From assembly GCA_003133685.1 (NCBI GenBank), contig PKYQ01000028.1, positions 41,592 to 105,591 of the forward strand: 64,000 nt of DNA. The letters run 5' to 3'. The DNA is from Acidimicrobiaceae bacterium. Its GTDB lineage: Bacteria > Actinomycetota > Acidimicrobiia > Acidimicrobiales > RAAP-2. Made by a program: the position numbers and the translations under genes. The notes beneath the pieces are model-generated. The model was not told the origin of the DNA and ran no database searches. It was given only the letters and a program-made list of their open reading frames with translations. Shown here one piece after another: positions 16,782 to 25,127 of this stretch; the stretch's first letter is position 1; each line of letters starts with the position of its first letter.

Positions 16782-18055
16782 ACGTCAAAGTATCGGCACG
16801 ACGAACGTTCTCGTCACTCTCGAACCACAACTACCGAAAGTATTTCTTCGGCCAGACGACCTCGTTAGTCGGCACGTGGATGCAGATGACCGCCCAGTCG
16901 TGGCTGGTTTTCACCTTGACCCACTCGGCGACGGCTATCGGACTGGTCGTGGCCCTTCAGACGTTGCCGGTCCTCCTCCTCGGCCCCTACGGGGGAGTGG
17001 TCGCCGACCGCGTCGACAAGCGCAAACTCATGATCATCTTGCAGGCCGCCATGGGCGTCCAGGCGGCGATCCTGGCTGTCCTCTCGCTGACTCACGTCGT
17101 CACGTATGTAGACGTCTGCATCCTGGCGATGGTGTTGGGACTGAACAATGCCTTCGAGAACCCGTCTCGCCAGTCCTTCATCCTGGAGATGGTGGGACCG
17201 AAGGACCTGCGAAACGCCGTCAGTCTTAACTCGACCATGAACAACGTGGCGCGCGCCGTCGGCCCGGCCATCGCCGGCATCATCATCGCCGCCTTCGGCG
17301 AAGGGTGGTGCTTCGCTCTTAACGCCGTGAGCTTCGTCGCGGTCGTGATTTCGCTCATGATCATGGATCGCTCTACGTTGAGTCCGAGCGTGCCCACCGA
17401 ACGGGCGAAGGGGCAGTTGCGCGAAGGCTTTCGCTATATCGCCGCGACGCCGAAGCTGTTGTATCCACTCATCATGATGGCGCTCGTCGGCATGCTGGCC
17501 TACGAATTCCAGGTGACGCTGCCAATCGTCGCGGGCAAAATCTTTCACGGCAGCGCCGAGGTCTACGGCCTGATGATGGCGTCAATGGGCGTGGGCGCGG
17601 TCATCGGCGGCCTCTGGTCAGCGTCGAAGGGCAGAATCGGCACCCGGGCGATGATTCGCGCCGCACTACTTTTCGGAGTCTTCATCGCCTTTGCGGCGCT
17701 TTCACCCAAGATCGGTATCGAGCTCTTCGCTTTGGCGCTCGTCGGATTTGCGAGCGTCTCTTTCTTGTCGATGGCCAACTCGACATTGCAACTGGAGACC
17801 GACCCGCAGATGCGCGGACGAGTCATGGCGCTGTGGGCCGTCGCCTTCATGGGAACGACACCAATTGGTGGACCGCTCATTGGCTGGATCACTAGCGAAA
17901 CCAACGCTCGAGTGGGACTGGGTGTTGGTGCGGCGTCGTGCTTCATCGCAGCAGCGATCGGTTGGTTCACGGTACGCCACTTCCGAACACGCGAGTCGAG
18001 GGAGGCGTCGTTTATCGGTGAGACCACGGTCAACGACACCATCGTCGTGGAGTGA
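16778..18055 (+). CDS. MFS transporter, MFS_3/enterobactin-exporter-like
   Basis: This 425-residue protein has about 12 hydrophobic segments, with the MFS_3 start LSNHNYRKYFFGQTTSLVGTWMQ and the loop 2-3 motif GGVVADRVDKRKLMI. Members of this branch export siderophores or drugs by proton antiport. It is translationally coupled to the MarR regulator, so efflux induced by its own substrate is the likely role. The C-terminal 35 residues are hydrophilic. Confidence 0.87.
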   Translation: MNVKVSARRTFSSLSNHNYRKYFFGQTTSLVGTWMQMTAQSWLVFTLTHSATAIGLVVALQTLPVLLLGPYGGVVADRVDKRKLMIILQAAMGVQAAILAVLSLTHVVTYVDVCILAMVLGLNNAFENPSRQSFILEMVGPKDLRNAVSLNSTMNNVARAVGPAIAGIIIAAFGEGWCFALNAVSFVAVVISLMIMDRSTLSPSVPTERAKGQLREGFRYIAATPKLLYPLIMMALVGMLAYEFQVTLPIVAGKIFHGSAEVYGLMMASMGVGAVIGGLWSASKGRIGTRAMIRAALLFGVFIAFAALSPKIGIELFALALVGFASVSFLSMANSTLQLETDPQMRGRVMALWAVAFMGTTPIGGPLIGWITSETNARVGLGVGAASCFIAAAIGWFTVRHFRTRESREASFIGETTVNDTIVVE

Positions 18056-18056
18056 T

Positions 18057-19073
18057 CTAGCCGCCCTCGATCATGAGATCGAGAAGAGCGTCCTTGATCG
18101 CGGGGCGACTGGCGAAGACGAGTAAGAGTGCCGCTTCGCGAGTCGTACGCTCGGCGATGTCGCCGAAGATCGCTGAACGGCTACCGCGCGATACGGCCAG
18201 CACATGAGAAGCGCGCACTGCGAGTTCGGCTGCACGAGCGCGGGACACGGCGACGTCCTTCGTTTCGAACGCGTCGAGGTCGTCTCGGCATTGACGCAAC
18301 TCATCGTCCAATGACGTTGGACCAAGCAGCTCACAACATCGACGAGCAACTCCAAGTGCAAGTGAACCGTTGACACGAAGTCCTTCTGGTCGCTTGAGTC
18401 CCGGCGCGTACGGCTGGCTCCCGACATACCGACTGTTGGGAATATGGCATTCATTAAACGCCAATTGGACGGTTGAACTCGCGTTCATTGCCGATAGTCG
18501 ATGACGCGTTACTTCAATCCCGGGTTGATCAACGGCGTCAATCACAAAACTGACAACCGTGTCATCTGAATGGCGCGCCGTGACGAAAAGCACGTCCACG
18601 ATTCCCCATCCGCTTACCCACGGCGCATCACCGTTTAGTCGCCAACCATCTTTCGTTTCGATCGCTTTTAGTCGAGGGGGGCCAGGGAGGAGCCCACCAA
18701 GTGCGACGCCGCCCTTGACTTGTCCGCTTACGGCGAGGGGGAGCAATTCACGAAACCCTTCAGGCGTTGCGGGATCAAGAAGAGCAGCCAGCAGCCTGAA
18801 ATGCTGGATCCAAACAAAAGTCGTCGTCAGGCATGCCGATGCGAGTTGTTCGACGATTTTGCAGACCACGCCGAGATCGAGTTCGAGTCCACCAATGGAA
18901 GTCGGCGCGAAGGCTCCGTAGAGTCCAGCTTCGGCGAGGACGTTCAAATGTTGCCTCGACATTGACTCAGCAATGTCGATATCTCTTGCATTGGCCGCGA
19001 GAATTCCAGAGATGCCAATGATTCTTGTTTGAAGTTCGCGCGTCACTTCCACAATCATTGAATCATTGTCCAA
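18057..19073 (-). CDS. Acyl-CoA dehydrogenase-family protein, short
   Basis: At 338 residues this is shorter than the usual 380-400. The N-terminal helical domain (LNVLAEAGLYGAFAPTSIGG) and the central beta domain (GWRLNGDAPWVSGWGIVDVLFVTAR) are recognisable. The C-terminal helical domain is reduced and the catalytic Glu region is not evident. It could be a flavin monooxygenase-like or otherwise divergent relative (the WVSG motif is common in such proteins). Base composition is more A+T-rich than the MFS gene, with which it converges 1 nt apart. Confidence 0.7.
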   Translation of the reverse strand: MDNDSMIVEVTRELQTRIIGISGILAANARDIDIAESMSRQHLNVLAEAGLYGAFAPTSIGGLELDLGVVCKIVEQLASACLTTTFVWIQHFRLLAALLDPATPEGFRELLPLAVSGQVKGGVALGGLLPGPPRLKAIETKDGWRLNGDAPWVSGWGIVDVLFVTARHSDDTVVSFVIDAVDQPGIEVTRHRLSAMNASSTVQLAFNECHIPNSRYVGSQPYAPGLKRPEGLRVNGSLALGVARRCCELLGPTSLDDELRQCRDDLDAFETKDVAVSRARAAELAVRASHVLAVSRGSRSAIFGDIAERTTREAALLLVFASRPAIKDALLDLMIEGG

Positions 19074-19480
19074 ATCGCTTGAAAGGGTGGGCGAGAGGAT
19101 CCTGACTATATGCCTACCTCGATTACGAAGTTTTATAACATTGCGTACTTAATTGTGGTCCAAGGCTCGGACTCGCGAAGATCAAGTTCGTGGTCTGAGT
19201 CACGAGATATCAACTGCTACTCCGCGAATCGATGGCGCCGCACGCGGGGGCGTTGTGCTGGATTTCGGACACCGGAGACTTTCGAAGATTGACGACTCGA
19301 GACATGAAACGCAAAGGGTCAAATCCCTATTCAAGGCCGATACACGACGGTGCGAACACGTTTCGACGGCAACTCGCAATCCGCTAGAGATCTCGGTTGG
19401 CATCCTCCAGAAGCGACTTTTGCGCCGAAACTACAGCAGGGTTCTCTTTGAAGTCATTGATCGTGCACGTCACTTAAGCA
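19074..19480. other. Intergenic, nothing recognised
   Basis: These 407 bp lie between the 5' end of the acyl-CoA dehydrogenase-like gene and the 3' end of the CHAP-protein gene. They are rather A+T-rich. The open frames here lack ribosome sites and protein-like composition, so I call no gene. Confidence 0.5.
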
Positions 19481-21163
19481 TCAGCAGACGCGAACATTGG
19501 GATCAAAGAACGGCGTTCCAACAAGACTGCCCGACGTCGAACCATTGTTATAGAAGGCATCGGCCGAGGCCCAGTACGAGTTGTTCCACGGACTCGAGGC
19601 GATCTCGTACCACCACGTGTCGCCGTCAGCGACTTTGAATCCGGTCGTTCGACACGTGACCTCCACCGTCTCATTGGACGAGATCGACGGACCCTCAGTA
19701 CCACCAGCATTTTGGTTGTTCGTCCATGTGTGCGTCACGCCGCCCGTCGTCTCGGCGTAAGGAAGAGGGATGGTGGTCGTAATGGGCGTTGTGGTCGATG
19801 TGGTCGTTGTGGTCGATGTGGTCGTTGACGTGCTCGAGGTCGTGGGTGGTGAACCCGGCAGTGTCGACGTCGTCGTCGTCGAGGCTGGCACGGTCGTGGT
19901 CGTTGTGGTGGTCGTCGTAGGCGGTGGCGGCGGTGGTGACGATGAGCACGCCGGGACGTTCGGATTGACGAACGGTGTGCCGCTGAGACTGCCCGATGTG
20001 CGACCGTTGTTGTAGAAGGCGTCGGCCGAGGCCCAATACGTGTCGTTCCACGGACTCGCCGCAACCTGATACCACCATGTGTTGCCGTCGGAGACCGCGA
20101 AACCCGACGCGCGACACGTCACCTGCACGGTGTTGAAGGCGGCGATGACCGGACCCTCTGAGCCCGAGGCTGACGCGTAGTTGGTCCACGTGTTGGTGAC
20201 GCCGCCAGTCGTCTCGGCGACGCCACCCGAGGTCGGAGGAGTGGTGGGAGGCGTGGGAGTGGCCGTGCCCGGTCCGTTGCCCGCCGGTCCACCGTAGATG
20301 TAGCCGGTGAATTCACTGGCCGGCGTGAGGATGTTGAGCCAGACGCCACCATGTCCGAGGACGTTCGCTTCGTCCAACAACAGTTCGGTGCCGTTGTCCT
20401 GGACGCCGACGACGTAGGCCACGTGTCCATACGGTGGATCGACTGTGGTATCGACCGCGATCGCTCCCACGACCGGCACGGTGCCTTCGGGCTCCTTACC
20501 ATTGGCTTCTTTCAACCACTGCGACGCGTTACCCGTATCGATGTAGTCGAGGTCCGGGCGCATACCCGCGGCGTACCACGTGCACTGCCCGACGTCCGTG
20601 CCGTTTTGATACACCGCGAACGGGTCACCAATGAAGCAGACCTCCCCGTAGTTTTTCGGCTGAACTACGGTCTGACACGATTGAGTGCCACCACCTTTAC
20701 CACCCGGTTGACTGGACTGGGCTCTCGCGACCAGCACGAGATTGCCTTTGCCGTCGCCACTGAACGTGAAGTGCACGGACTTAGCGCCCGAGAGCGACTT
20801 GGATTTTCGCGTGCACGTGGCCCGAAAGTTCCAGACGCCGCTCGGCGCGTTCGCCGGCGCCGCCCACGTGATCGTTAGGGCCCGAGAGGTAGGAATCTTG
20901 TCGGGCGAGAAGTGCGCCTGCTTTGACTTAGCCGACACCGACAGCGCACACACCGCGGCACTGGGTGCCTTGACGTGGGCCGTTATCTGGGTGCCCGCAG
21001 TGCTAACGGCAATCGTCACACCCGAACTCGCCGAGGCGCTCGAACTCAGCAACGTGGGAATCAACGCCAAGAGCAGCGCCGGCACCATCAACAGCGAGAA
21101 CAGACGTCGCGGTCGAGGCAGCGTGACGTGCACGACTCGTTCGCTCGATGGTGTACCTCGCAT
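19481..21163 (-). CDS. Secreted CHAP-domain protein with two C-terminal repeats
   Basis: This 560-residue protein has a signal peptide (about residues 20-46), a beta domain (50-150), a CHAP amidase/endopeptidase domain with catalytic Cys194 in GQCTWYA and His247 in YGHVAY, then two near-identical modules of about 90 residues (316-406 and 469-560). Each module starts AETTGGVT and contains ADAFYNNG. They are joined by a Pro/Thr linker (407-468), consisting almost wholly of Thr. The modules look like SH3-type wall-binding repeats, each with two Cys. ATG 21163 follows GAGGGGGC. Expected role: peptidoglycan hydrolysis at the cell surface. Confidence 0.82.
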   Translation of the reverse strand: MRGTPSSERVVHVTLPRPRRLFSLLMVPALLLALIPTLLSSSASASSGVTIAVSTAGTQITAHVKAPSAAVCALSVSAKSKQAHFSPDKIPTSRALTITWAAPANAPSGVWNFRATCTRKSKSLSGAKSVHFTFSGDGKGNLVLVARAQSSQPGGKGGGTQSCQTVVQPKNYGEVCFIGDPFAVYQNGTDVGQCTWYAAGMRPDLDYIDTGNASQWLKEANGKEPEGTVPVVGAIAVDTTVDPPYGHVAYVVGVQDNGTELLLDEANVLGHGGVWLNILTPASEFTGYIYGGPAGNGPGTATPTPPTTPPTSGGVAETTGGVTNTWTNYASASGSEGPVIAAFNTVQVTCRASGFAVSDGNTWWYQVAASPWNDTYWASADAFYNNGRTSGSLSGTPFVNPNVPACSSSPPPPPPTTTTTTTTTVPASTTTTSTLPGSPPTTSSTSTTTSTTTTTSTTTPITTTIPLPYAETTGGVTHTWTNNQNAGGTEGPSISSNETVEVTCRTTGFKVADGDTWWYEIASSPWNNSYWASADAFYNNGSTSGSLVGTPFFDPNVRVC

Positions 21164-21443
21164 GAAAGCCCCCTCATGGTGTTCGATCTAGCCGAAAGGG
21201 TACCGGTTACCAAGGGCATGCGCGAGTAGCAGGTCTGACACTCCACTTACTTATCGCTTTCAACAAACATTTGGCCCCCTCGAACCAGGAGCAGCCGTGT
21301 CAAAATCCTTACAGTTCAGCGATATTCGTCCATTCAAATCACTGAGAAAACCCTGGTGCAGCAAAGTCGTTCCGATTTTGTCCGAGTCCCAAGTTCAGTC
21401 AATACTTCAAGCGACCGTTGGAAGTCATTCGAAACCAAATCGA
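21164..21443. other. Intergenic between CHAP gene and TA locus
   Basis: No gene is recognised here. The composition becomes A+T-rich, matching the toxin-antitoxin segment that follows and suggesting that the segment from about 21200 to 22900 was acquired. Confidence 0.45.
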
Positions 21444-21455
21444 ATCTGTACAGAT
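21444..21455. promoter_or_regulatory. 12-bp palindrome, putative antitoxin operator
   Basis: ATCTGTACAGAT is a perfect palindrome. It overlaps the expected -35 region of the first toxin-antitoxin pair, because the -10 candidate TACACT begins 16 nt further on. Phd-type antitoxins usually bind such short palindromes to repress their own operon. Confidence 0.45.
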
Positions 21456-21483
21456 AGTGAATGAGATAATGTACACTGTCGCT

Positions 21484-21747
21484 GTGAACGTTCCTATTAC
21501 TGAACTACGAGCTCACTTGAGTGATTGGCTGGAGCAAGCACGCTCAGGTGAAGAGATCATCGTCACCGATCGAGGTGTTCCCGTCGCACGTCTTATGGGC
21601 CTCGACGCCTCTTCGGTTCTCGAGCGTCTTACGCTTGAAGGCGTTATTTCTCGGCCCGTTCTTTCCGAGAAGATCAAAGCACGCGGTCGGAAGCGACCTA
21701 GCGCTACTTCTTCGGTGGCCGATCTGGTGAGCGCGCAGCGTCGCTAG
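21484..21747 (+). CDS. Phd/YefM-type antitoxin
   Basis: An 87-residue protein starts VNVPITELRAHLSDWLEQARSGEEIIVTDRG (seen in parts), the standard Phd fold for DNA binding. It is followed by a charged, flexible C-terminal part that would wrap the toxin. GTG 21484 lies 6 nt after TACACT and would make a leaderless start. ATG 21469 adds five residues and is the alternative. It is two nt upstream of the PIN toxin gene, forming one operon. Confidence 0.85.
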   Translation: MNVPITELRAHLSDWLEQARSGEEIIVTDRGVPVARLMGLDASSVLERLTLEGVISRPVLSEKIKARGRKRPSATSSVADLVSAQRR

Positions 21748-21749
21748 TC

Positions 21750-22184
21750 GTGTCCGTTATTTATTTCGATTCCAGCGCTCTCGTCAAACTGTTGATTACG
21801 GAAGACGGGAGCGATTTGGCGGAGGAGCTTTGGGACGGCTGTGACGCCGCTGTCTCGAGCAGGTTCGCCTACCCAGAAGTGTGCGCCGCCCTCGCCGCAG
21901 CCGAACGAAACAACTTCATCGCCCGAAGAGAAATCAGTGATGTTGCGACCACCTGGGAAATGTACTGGGGCGCGTTGCGACTTATCGAATTGAATGCGGA
22001 AGTGGCAAAGAACGCTGGTGCACTGGCACGAGACTCGAAGCTTCGCGGCGCAGATTCCGTTCACCTCGCGAGTGCCCTTGCGGTGGGAATGGACGATCTC
22101 GTTGTCGCGGTATGGGATTACCAACTACATGCGGCATCAATCACTGCCGGCCTCCGAGTTGCTCCCGCCTCAATCGGTGGATGA
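21750..22184 (+). CDS. VapC-like PIN-domain toxin
   Basis: The 144-residue PIN nuclease has acidic residues in the expected order: YFDSSALVK (Asp7), YPEVCAAL (Glu), RGADSVHLASAL (Asp) and AVWDYQLHAAS (Asp). These coordinate Mg/Mn in an RNase active site that typically cleaves tRNA or rRNA. GTG 21750 follows the antitoxin stop by 2 nt. All catalytic positions appear present, so it should be active. Confidence 0.87.
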   Translation: MSVIYFDSSALVKLLITEDGSDLAEELWDGCDAAVSSRFAYPEVCAALAAAERNNFIARREISDVATTWEMYWGALRLIELNAEVAKNAGALARDSKLRGADSVHLASALAVGMDDLVVAVWDYQLHAASITAGLRVAPASIGG

Positions 22185-22326
22185 AATATTCGAAGATATA
22201 GTCAATTCGAGAGATTCGGGAGATCAATTGTCTCGGTCAATTATCGGCGTCACTTGTGTTTTTTGTGATTCAATTCTGTAGTTGACAACTCTTCCAATTG
22301 GCGATGAGCAGTTTTGATATTTACGC

Positions 22327-22332
22327 TATAAT
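22327..22332 (+). promoter_or_regulatory. -10 box TATAAT of second TA pair
   Basis: A perfect consensus TATAAT is followed by 7 nt and then ATG 22340, with no ribosome site. Transcription should start at the start codon, giving a leaderless message. I see no good -35 box. Confidence 0.6.
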
Positions 22333-22339
22333 TCTGTAC

Positions 22340-22630
22340 ATGACGACTTTGCCCCTTGCCGACGTTCGCGCGCAGCTTTCGAAATTGGTCGAAGAGGCGA
22401 GTTCCACTCACCAAAAAATAGAAATTACGAAGAACGGTCATCGGGCGGCCGTGCTCTTGGGCGCTGATGACTACGACTCAATGCTCGAAACGATTGCGGT
22501 CTTGTCTGATTCTGCGCTGTTATCAGACCATGAGCACGGACTTAAAGAAATAGAGGCGGGGAACGCGCTGACGATGGACGAACTCGCCCGAGAAATGAAT
22601 GACGCGGGACGTCGTGTCGAGCCCAGATGA
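22340..22630 (+). CDS. Phd/YefM-type antitoxin
   Basis: This 96-residue protein has the Phd core: PLADVRAQLSKLVEEA, then IEITKNGHRAAVLLGADDYDSMLET. The C-terminal helix is acidic, as expected for toxin binding. ATG 22340 fits the -10 box spacing better than the ATG at 22298. It overlaps the RelE gene by up to 32 nt. Confidence 0.87.
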   Translation: MTTLPLADVRAQLSKLVEEASSTHQKIEITKNGHRAAVLLGADDYDSMLETIAVLSDSALLSDHEHGLKEIEAGNALTMDELAREMNDAGRRVEPR

Positions 22631-22898
22631 AAATCGGTACCGACTTCAAATAGTTCCATCCGCCGCGAATGCTCTTTCAGAGTCGCTACCCGAAAAGGTT
22701 GCTCTGGCAGTGTTCGAATTCATCAACGGTCCATTGCTGGAGAATCCTGATCGGGTCGGCATACCTTTGCGCGCACCGCTCGCTCCCGCGTACTCGGCGA
22801 GGCGAGGTTCCTATCGACTCTTGTATTTGATTGACGAAGAGACACGAACTCTCAAGGTGACTGTGGTCGCCCATCGAGGTCACGCATATCGATCGTGA
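22599..22898 (+). CDS. RelE/ParE-family toxin
   Basis: The 99-residue protein (94 if GTG 22614 is used) shows the RelE pattern YRLQIVPSAANALSESLPEK (about residues 14-33). The basic core SARRGSYRLLYLIDEE and the C-terminal VVAHRGHAYRS carry the conserved Arg and His/Tyr residues used for ribosome-dependent mRNA cleavage. Overlap with the antitoxin gene implies coupled translation. Confidence 0.87.
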   Translation: MTRDVVSSPDENRYRLQIVPSAANALSESLPEKVALAVFEFINGPLLENPDRVGIPLRAPLAPAYSARRGSYRLLYLIDEETRTLKVTVVAHRGHAYRS

Positions 22899-23159
22899 CG
22901 TCGAAGTTGTCGGTCAACCGAGAACGTCTTCGCGCCGATCAAAGCGAAGTAGATGTGTAAATGACTTCGGCCGCTCCATCGGGACGCGTGCACGTCTTCG
23001 ATCACGAGACCGTTGTCGGAGCTAAGTGCTGGGATCAGCAGTGTCCGCCGACAAGGGAGAAGGGGAGGACTGCGATCCCGAATTTGTCGAGAGGACCGTG
23101 TGCTCGTCGTCGAACGGTTTCTGCAGCGTCGTAACTGCGTTGGGGCCTAGAGTTTCCGT
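22899..23159. other. Upstream region of erm-like gene
   Basis: No gene is recognised. It contains the presumed promoter of the methyltransferase. TAGAGT near 23148 is a possible -10, about 6 nt before the short leader frame. Confidence 0.35.
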
Positions 23160-23228
23160 ATGACAATGTTCACGATGGTTTGCCGTGTCCGAGAAACGGA
23201 CACGATGGGGATGGCACCGACTCGATAG
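23160..23228 (+). other. 22-codon leader-like open frame over the erm-like start
   Basis: An ATG at 23160 opens a 22-codon frame that ends with TAG at 23226-23228. It runs through, in another frame, the hairpin and the first 14 codons of the methyltransferase gene. Inducible erm genes often have short leader peptides whose stalled translation opens a hairpin that hides the erm start. The arrangement here is reminiscent but overlaps the main gene, which is unusual. Whether it is translated is unknown. Confidence 0.35.
23184..23204 (+). promoter_or_regulatory. Hairpin enclosing the erm-like start codon
   Basis: CGTGTCCG and CGGACACG form a perfect 8-bp stem with a 5-nt loop. The only possible start codon of the gene, GTG 23185, lies within the left arm. 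Confidence 0.5.
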
Positions 23229-23727
23229 TCGGTGGGCCGAGCGGCTCATTAACGACGTCGGCATCGCGGCCGGCGATCTCGTACTGGATGTTGGCGCCGG
23301 TACTGGCGCCCTCACGCGCCCACTCGTCGAGCGAGGTGCCCGCGTTATCGCCTTTGAGTTACACGCAACCCGAGCTAACGAGCTTCGGCGGAAGTTTGCC
23401 GAGGAAAAGGTCACGGTGGTGCAGGCTGACGGAGCTGACCTTCGATTGCCGCGACGGCCATTTCGGGTCGTCGCGAATCCTCCGTTTGGCATCTCGGTGG
23501 CCCTCCTGCGACGTGTCACCGCTCCCGGAAGCCGACTGATCCGCGCCGACCTGATTGTTCCGTGGCACGTGGCCGAGCGGTGGGCATTGGGGACGCCGCC
23601 CGGTGCGGGTCGATGGCGTAAGGAATTTGAGTGCTCTCTTGGACGACCCATTCCTCGTTCGGCGTTCTCGCCGCCTCCGCCGAGCGGCGTGTCCATTTTG
23701 GTCATCAAGCGAAGAGGCTGGCAATGA
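23185..23727 (+). CDS. Erm-like 23S rRNA adenine dimethyltransferase, short (Erm(37)-like)
   Basis: The 180-residue protein has the SAM motif I LDVGAGTGALT (about residues 34-44), a motif II acidic strand FELHA, the QADGADLRLP motif and the catalytic NPPF in VVANPPFGIS. A near-normal C-terminal IPRSAFSPPPPSG follows. Both the length and the N-terminal WGWHRLDSRWAERL closely resemble mycobacterial Erm(37), which modifies 23S rRNA near A2058 and lowers macrolide-lincosamide-streptogramin binding. GTG 23185 is the only start after an in-frame stop at 23161. A housekeeping KsgA role is less likely, given the short C-terminus. Confidence 0.82.
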   Translation: MSEKRTRWGWHRLDSRWAERLINDVGIAAGDLVLDVGAGTGALTRPLVERGARVIAFELHATRANELRRKFAEEKVTVVQADGADLRLPRRPFRVVANPPFGISVALLRRVTAPGSRLIRADLIVPWHVAERWALGTPPGAGRWRKEFECSLGRPIPRSAFSPPPPSGVSILVIKRRGWQ

Positions 23728-24145
23728 TGCGACTTGAATAGGGATCAACTGGCCTGGACGAACGACAACGTCACGTCGGAGCGTGGACCTCGACTGGTGT
23801 CGGGGACGCGACGCCACGGTCTCAAATTGCGCGCCGGCGCATCGCGGTCCCGACTTCGCTGCGGATCCGGACTAGAGCTAGGAGAGATCGTTTCGACCTA
23901 CGTTGCCTATTTCGCTGAAGTGATTCCGGTGGGTGGCGTATCAGTTCCGCCACTTCGTCGGCCGGTACGGCGGGTGAAAAGAGAAAACCCTGACCGAGTT
24001 CACAGCTCATTTGGCGAAGGCGCACGAGCTGTCCTTGTGATGTACTCGATGATGAGGGAGCGAGAAACGCTGAACTCCATGGATCAACTCTTCCTAAACT
24101 CACGTCGAAGAAAATGTCCGCGATTTGAGGGACAAGGAGATTTGT
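23728..24145. other. Intergenic, no convincing gene
   Basis: A 143-codon open frame exists here on the plus strand (23734-24165) and another on the minus strand. Neither has a ribosome site, domain-like composition or coupling to its neighbours. The right end carries the AAGGAGA ribosome site of the next gene. Confidence 0.45.
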
Positions 24146-24877
24146 ATGAAGTCGTTTCTCGTTGACGTCCGGAATACTCTGGTGCCTGGCCACGACACCA
24201 AACACGGTCCCCTTCCTCCTCTGTTGGTGATTATGACCCTAACGACAGGACTCGTTGACGCGTTCAGCTACCTCACCCTCGGGCACGTCTTTGTTGCCAA
24301 CATGACGGGCAACATCGTGTTCTTAGGATTCGCTCTTGCTGGTGCCCACGGATTTTCGATTACCGCATCATTGGGAGCCATTGCCGCTTTCATCGTCGGT
24401 GCTGCGTTTGGCGGGAGGCTCAACTCCCTGTTCGCTCGTCACCGTGGCCGGCTTCTCAGTGTCACCACATTCATCCAAGCGTGGTTCTTCGGCGCCTCGG
24501 TCGTGCTCGCAGTCCTGGCGCCACGTTTGGTCTCAGGAGGCTACCGCTACTCGCTTATTGGGGTACTTGGTATTGCGATGGGCCTGCAGAACGCCGTCGC
24601 ACGCAAACTGGCCGTGCCAGATCTCACCACCACCGTGCTGACACTAACGATCACGGGCATTGCGGCGGACCAAACCGTGGAGGGCGGGCAGGGTCCGAAG
24701 TTTGGGCGTCGCGGTGTTGCCATTTCGAGCATGTTCATTGGTGGTCTCATCGGAGCAGTTCTGGTGCTCCACGTCGCGATTTACTACCCCCTTCTGGTTG
24801 CCCTCTGCGCAACTGTGATTATTGTCCTCGCTATAACGCCCTTGAGAAATTCCGAGGCCGACTGGACGAGGGCTTGA
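24146..24877 (+). CDS. YoaK/DUF1275 family membrane protein
   Basis: This 243-residue, six- to seven-helix membrane protein has the DUF1275 signature near the N-terminus: TTGLVDAFSYLTLGHVFVANMTGN, seen in parts. It also has the second conserved block MGLQNAVARKLAVPDLTTTVLTLTITG. ATG 24146 is selected because AAGGAGA precedes it. Family function is unknown, with transport suggested. Confidence 0.87.
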   Translation: MKSFLVDVRNTLVPGHDTKHGPLPPLLVIMTLTTGLVDAFSYLTLGHVFVANMTGNIVFLGFALAGAHGFSITASLGAIAAFIVGAAFGGRLNSLFARHRGRLLSVTTFIQAWFFGASVVLAVLAPRLVSGGYRYSLIGVLGIAMGLQNAVARKLAVPDLTTTVLTLTITGIAADQTVEGGQGPKFGRRGVAISSMFIGGLIGAVLVLHVAIYYPLLVALCATVIIVLAITPLRNSEADWTRA

Positions 24878-25127
24878 TAGTTCGGCGAGTAAAGGCCTCA
24901 TTGGGGTGTTGCAACCCTGAATACCACACGCAAGCTCGACGGAGTGGGTGATAGTCGATCCGTGCTGCTCGACGGGGGCGGTTCCAACTCTGTGGAGTTA
25001 CTAAGAGAATCGCCAGCCAATCCGGTAGCTATCGCGCTCAGCTGTCCCGTTGAAACTTTTCGGAGATGCAGAGAGAAGATTTGCGTGAGAAGGCCGTAAA
25101 GCAACCCGATCCCAAATCTTCATCGCT

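Noticed and set aside
23734..24165. 143-codon frame downstream of the erm-like gene
   Set aside because: Composition is not protein-like, there is no ribosome site and it overlaps the YoaK start.
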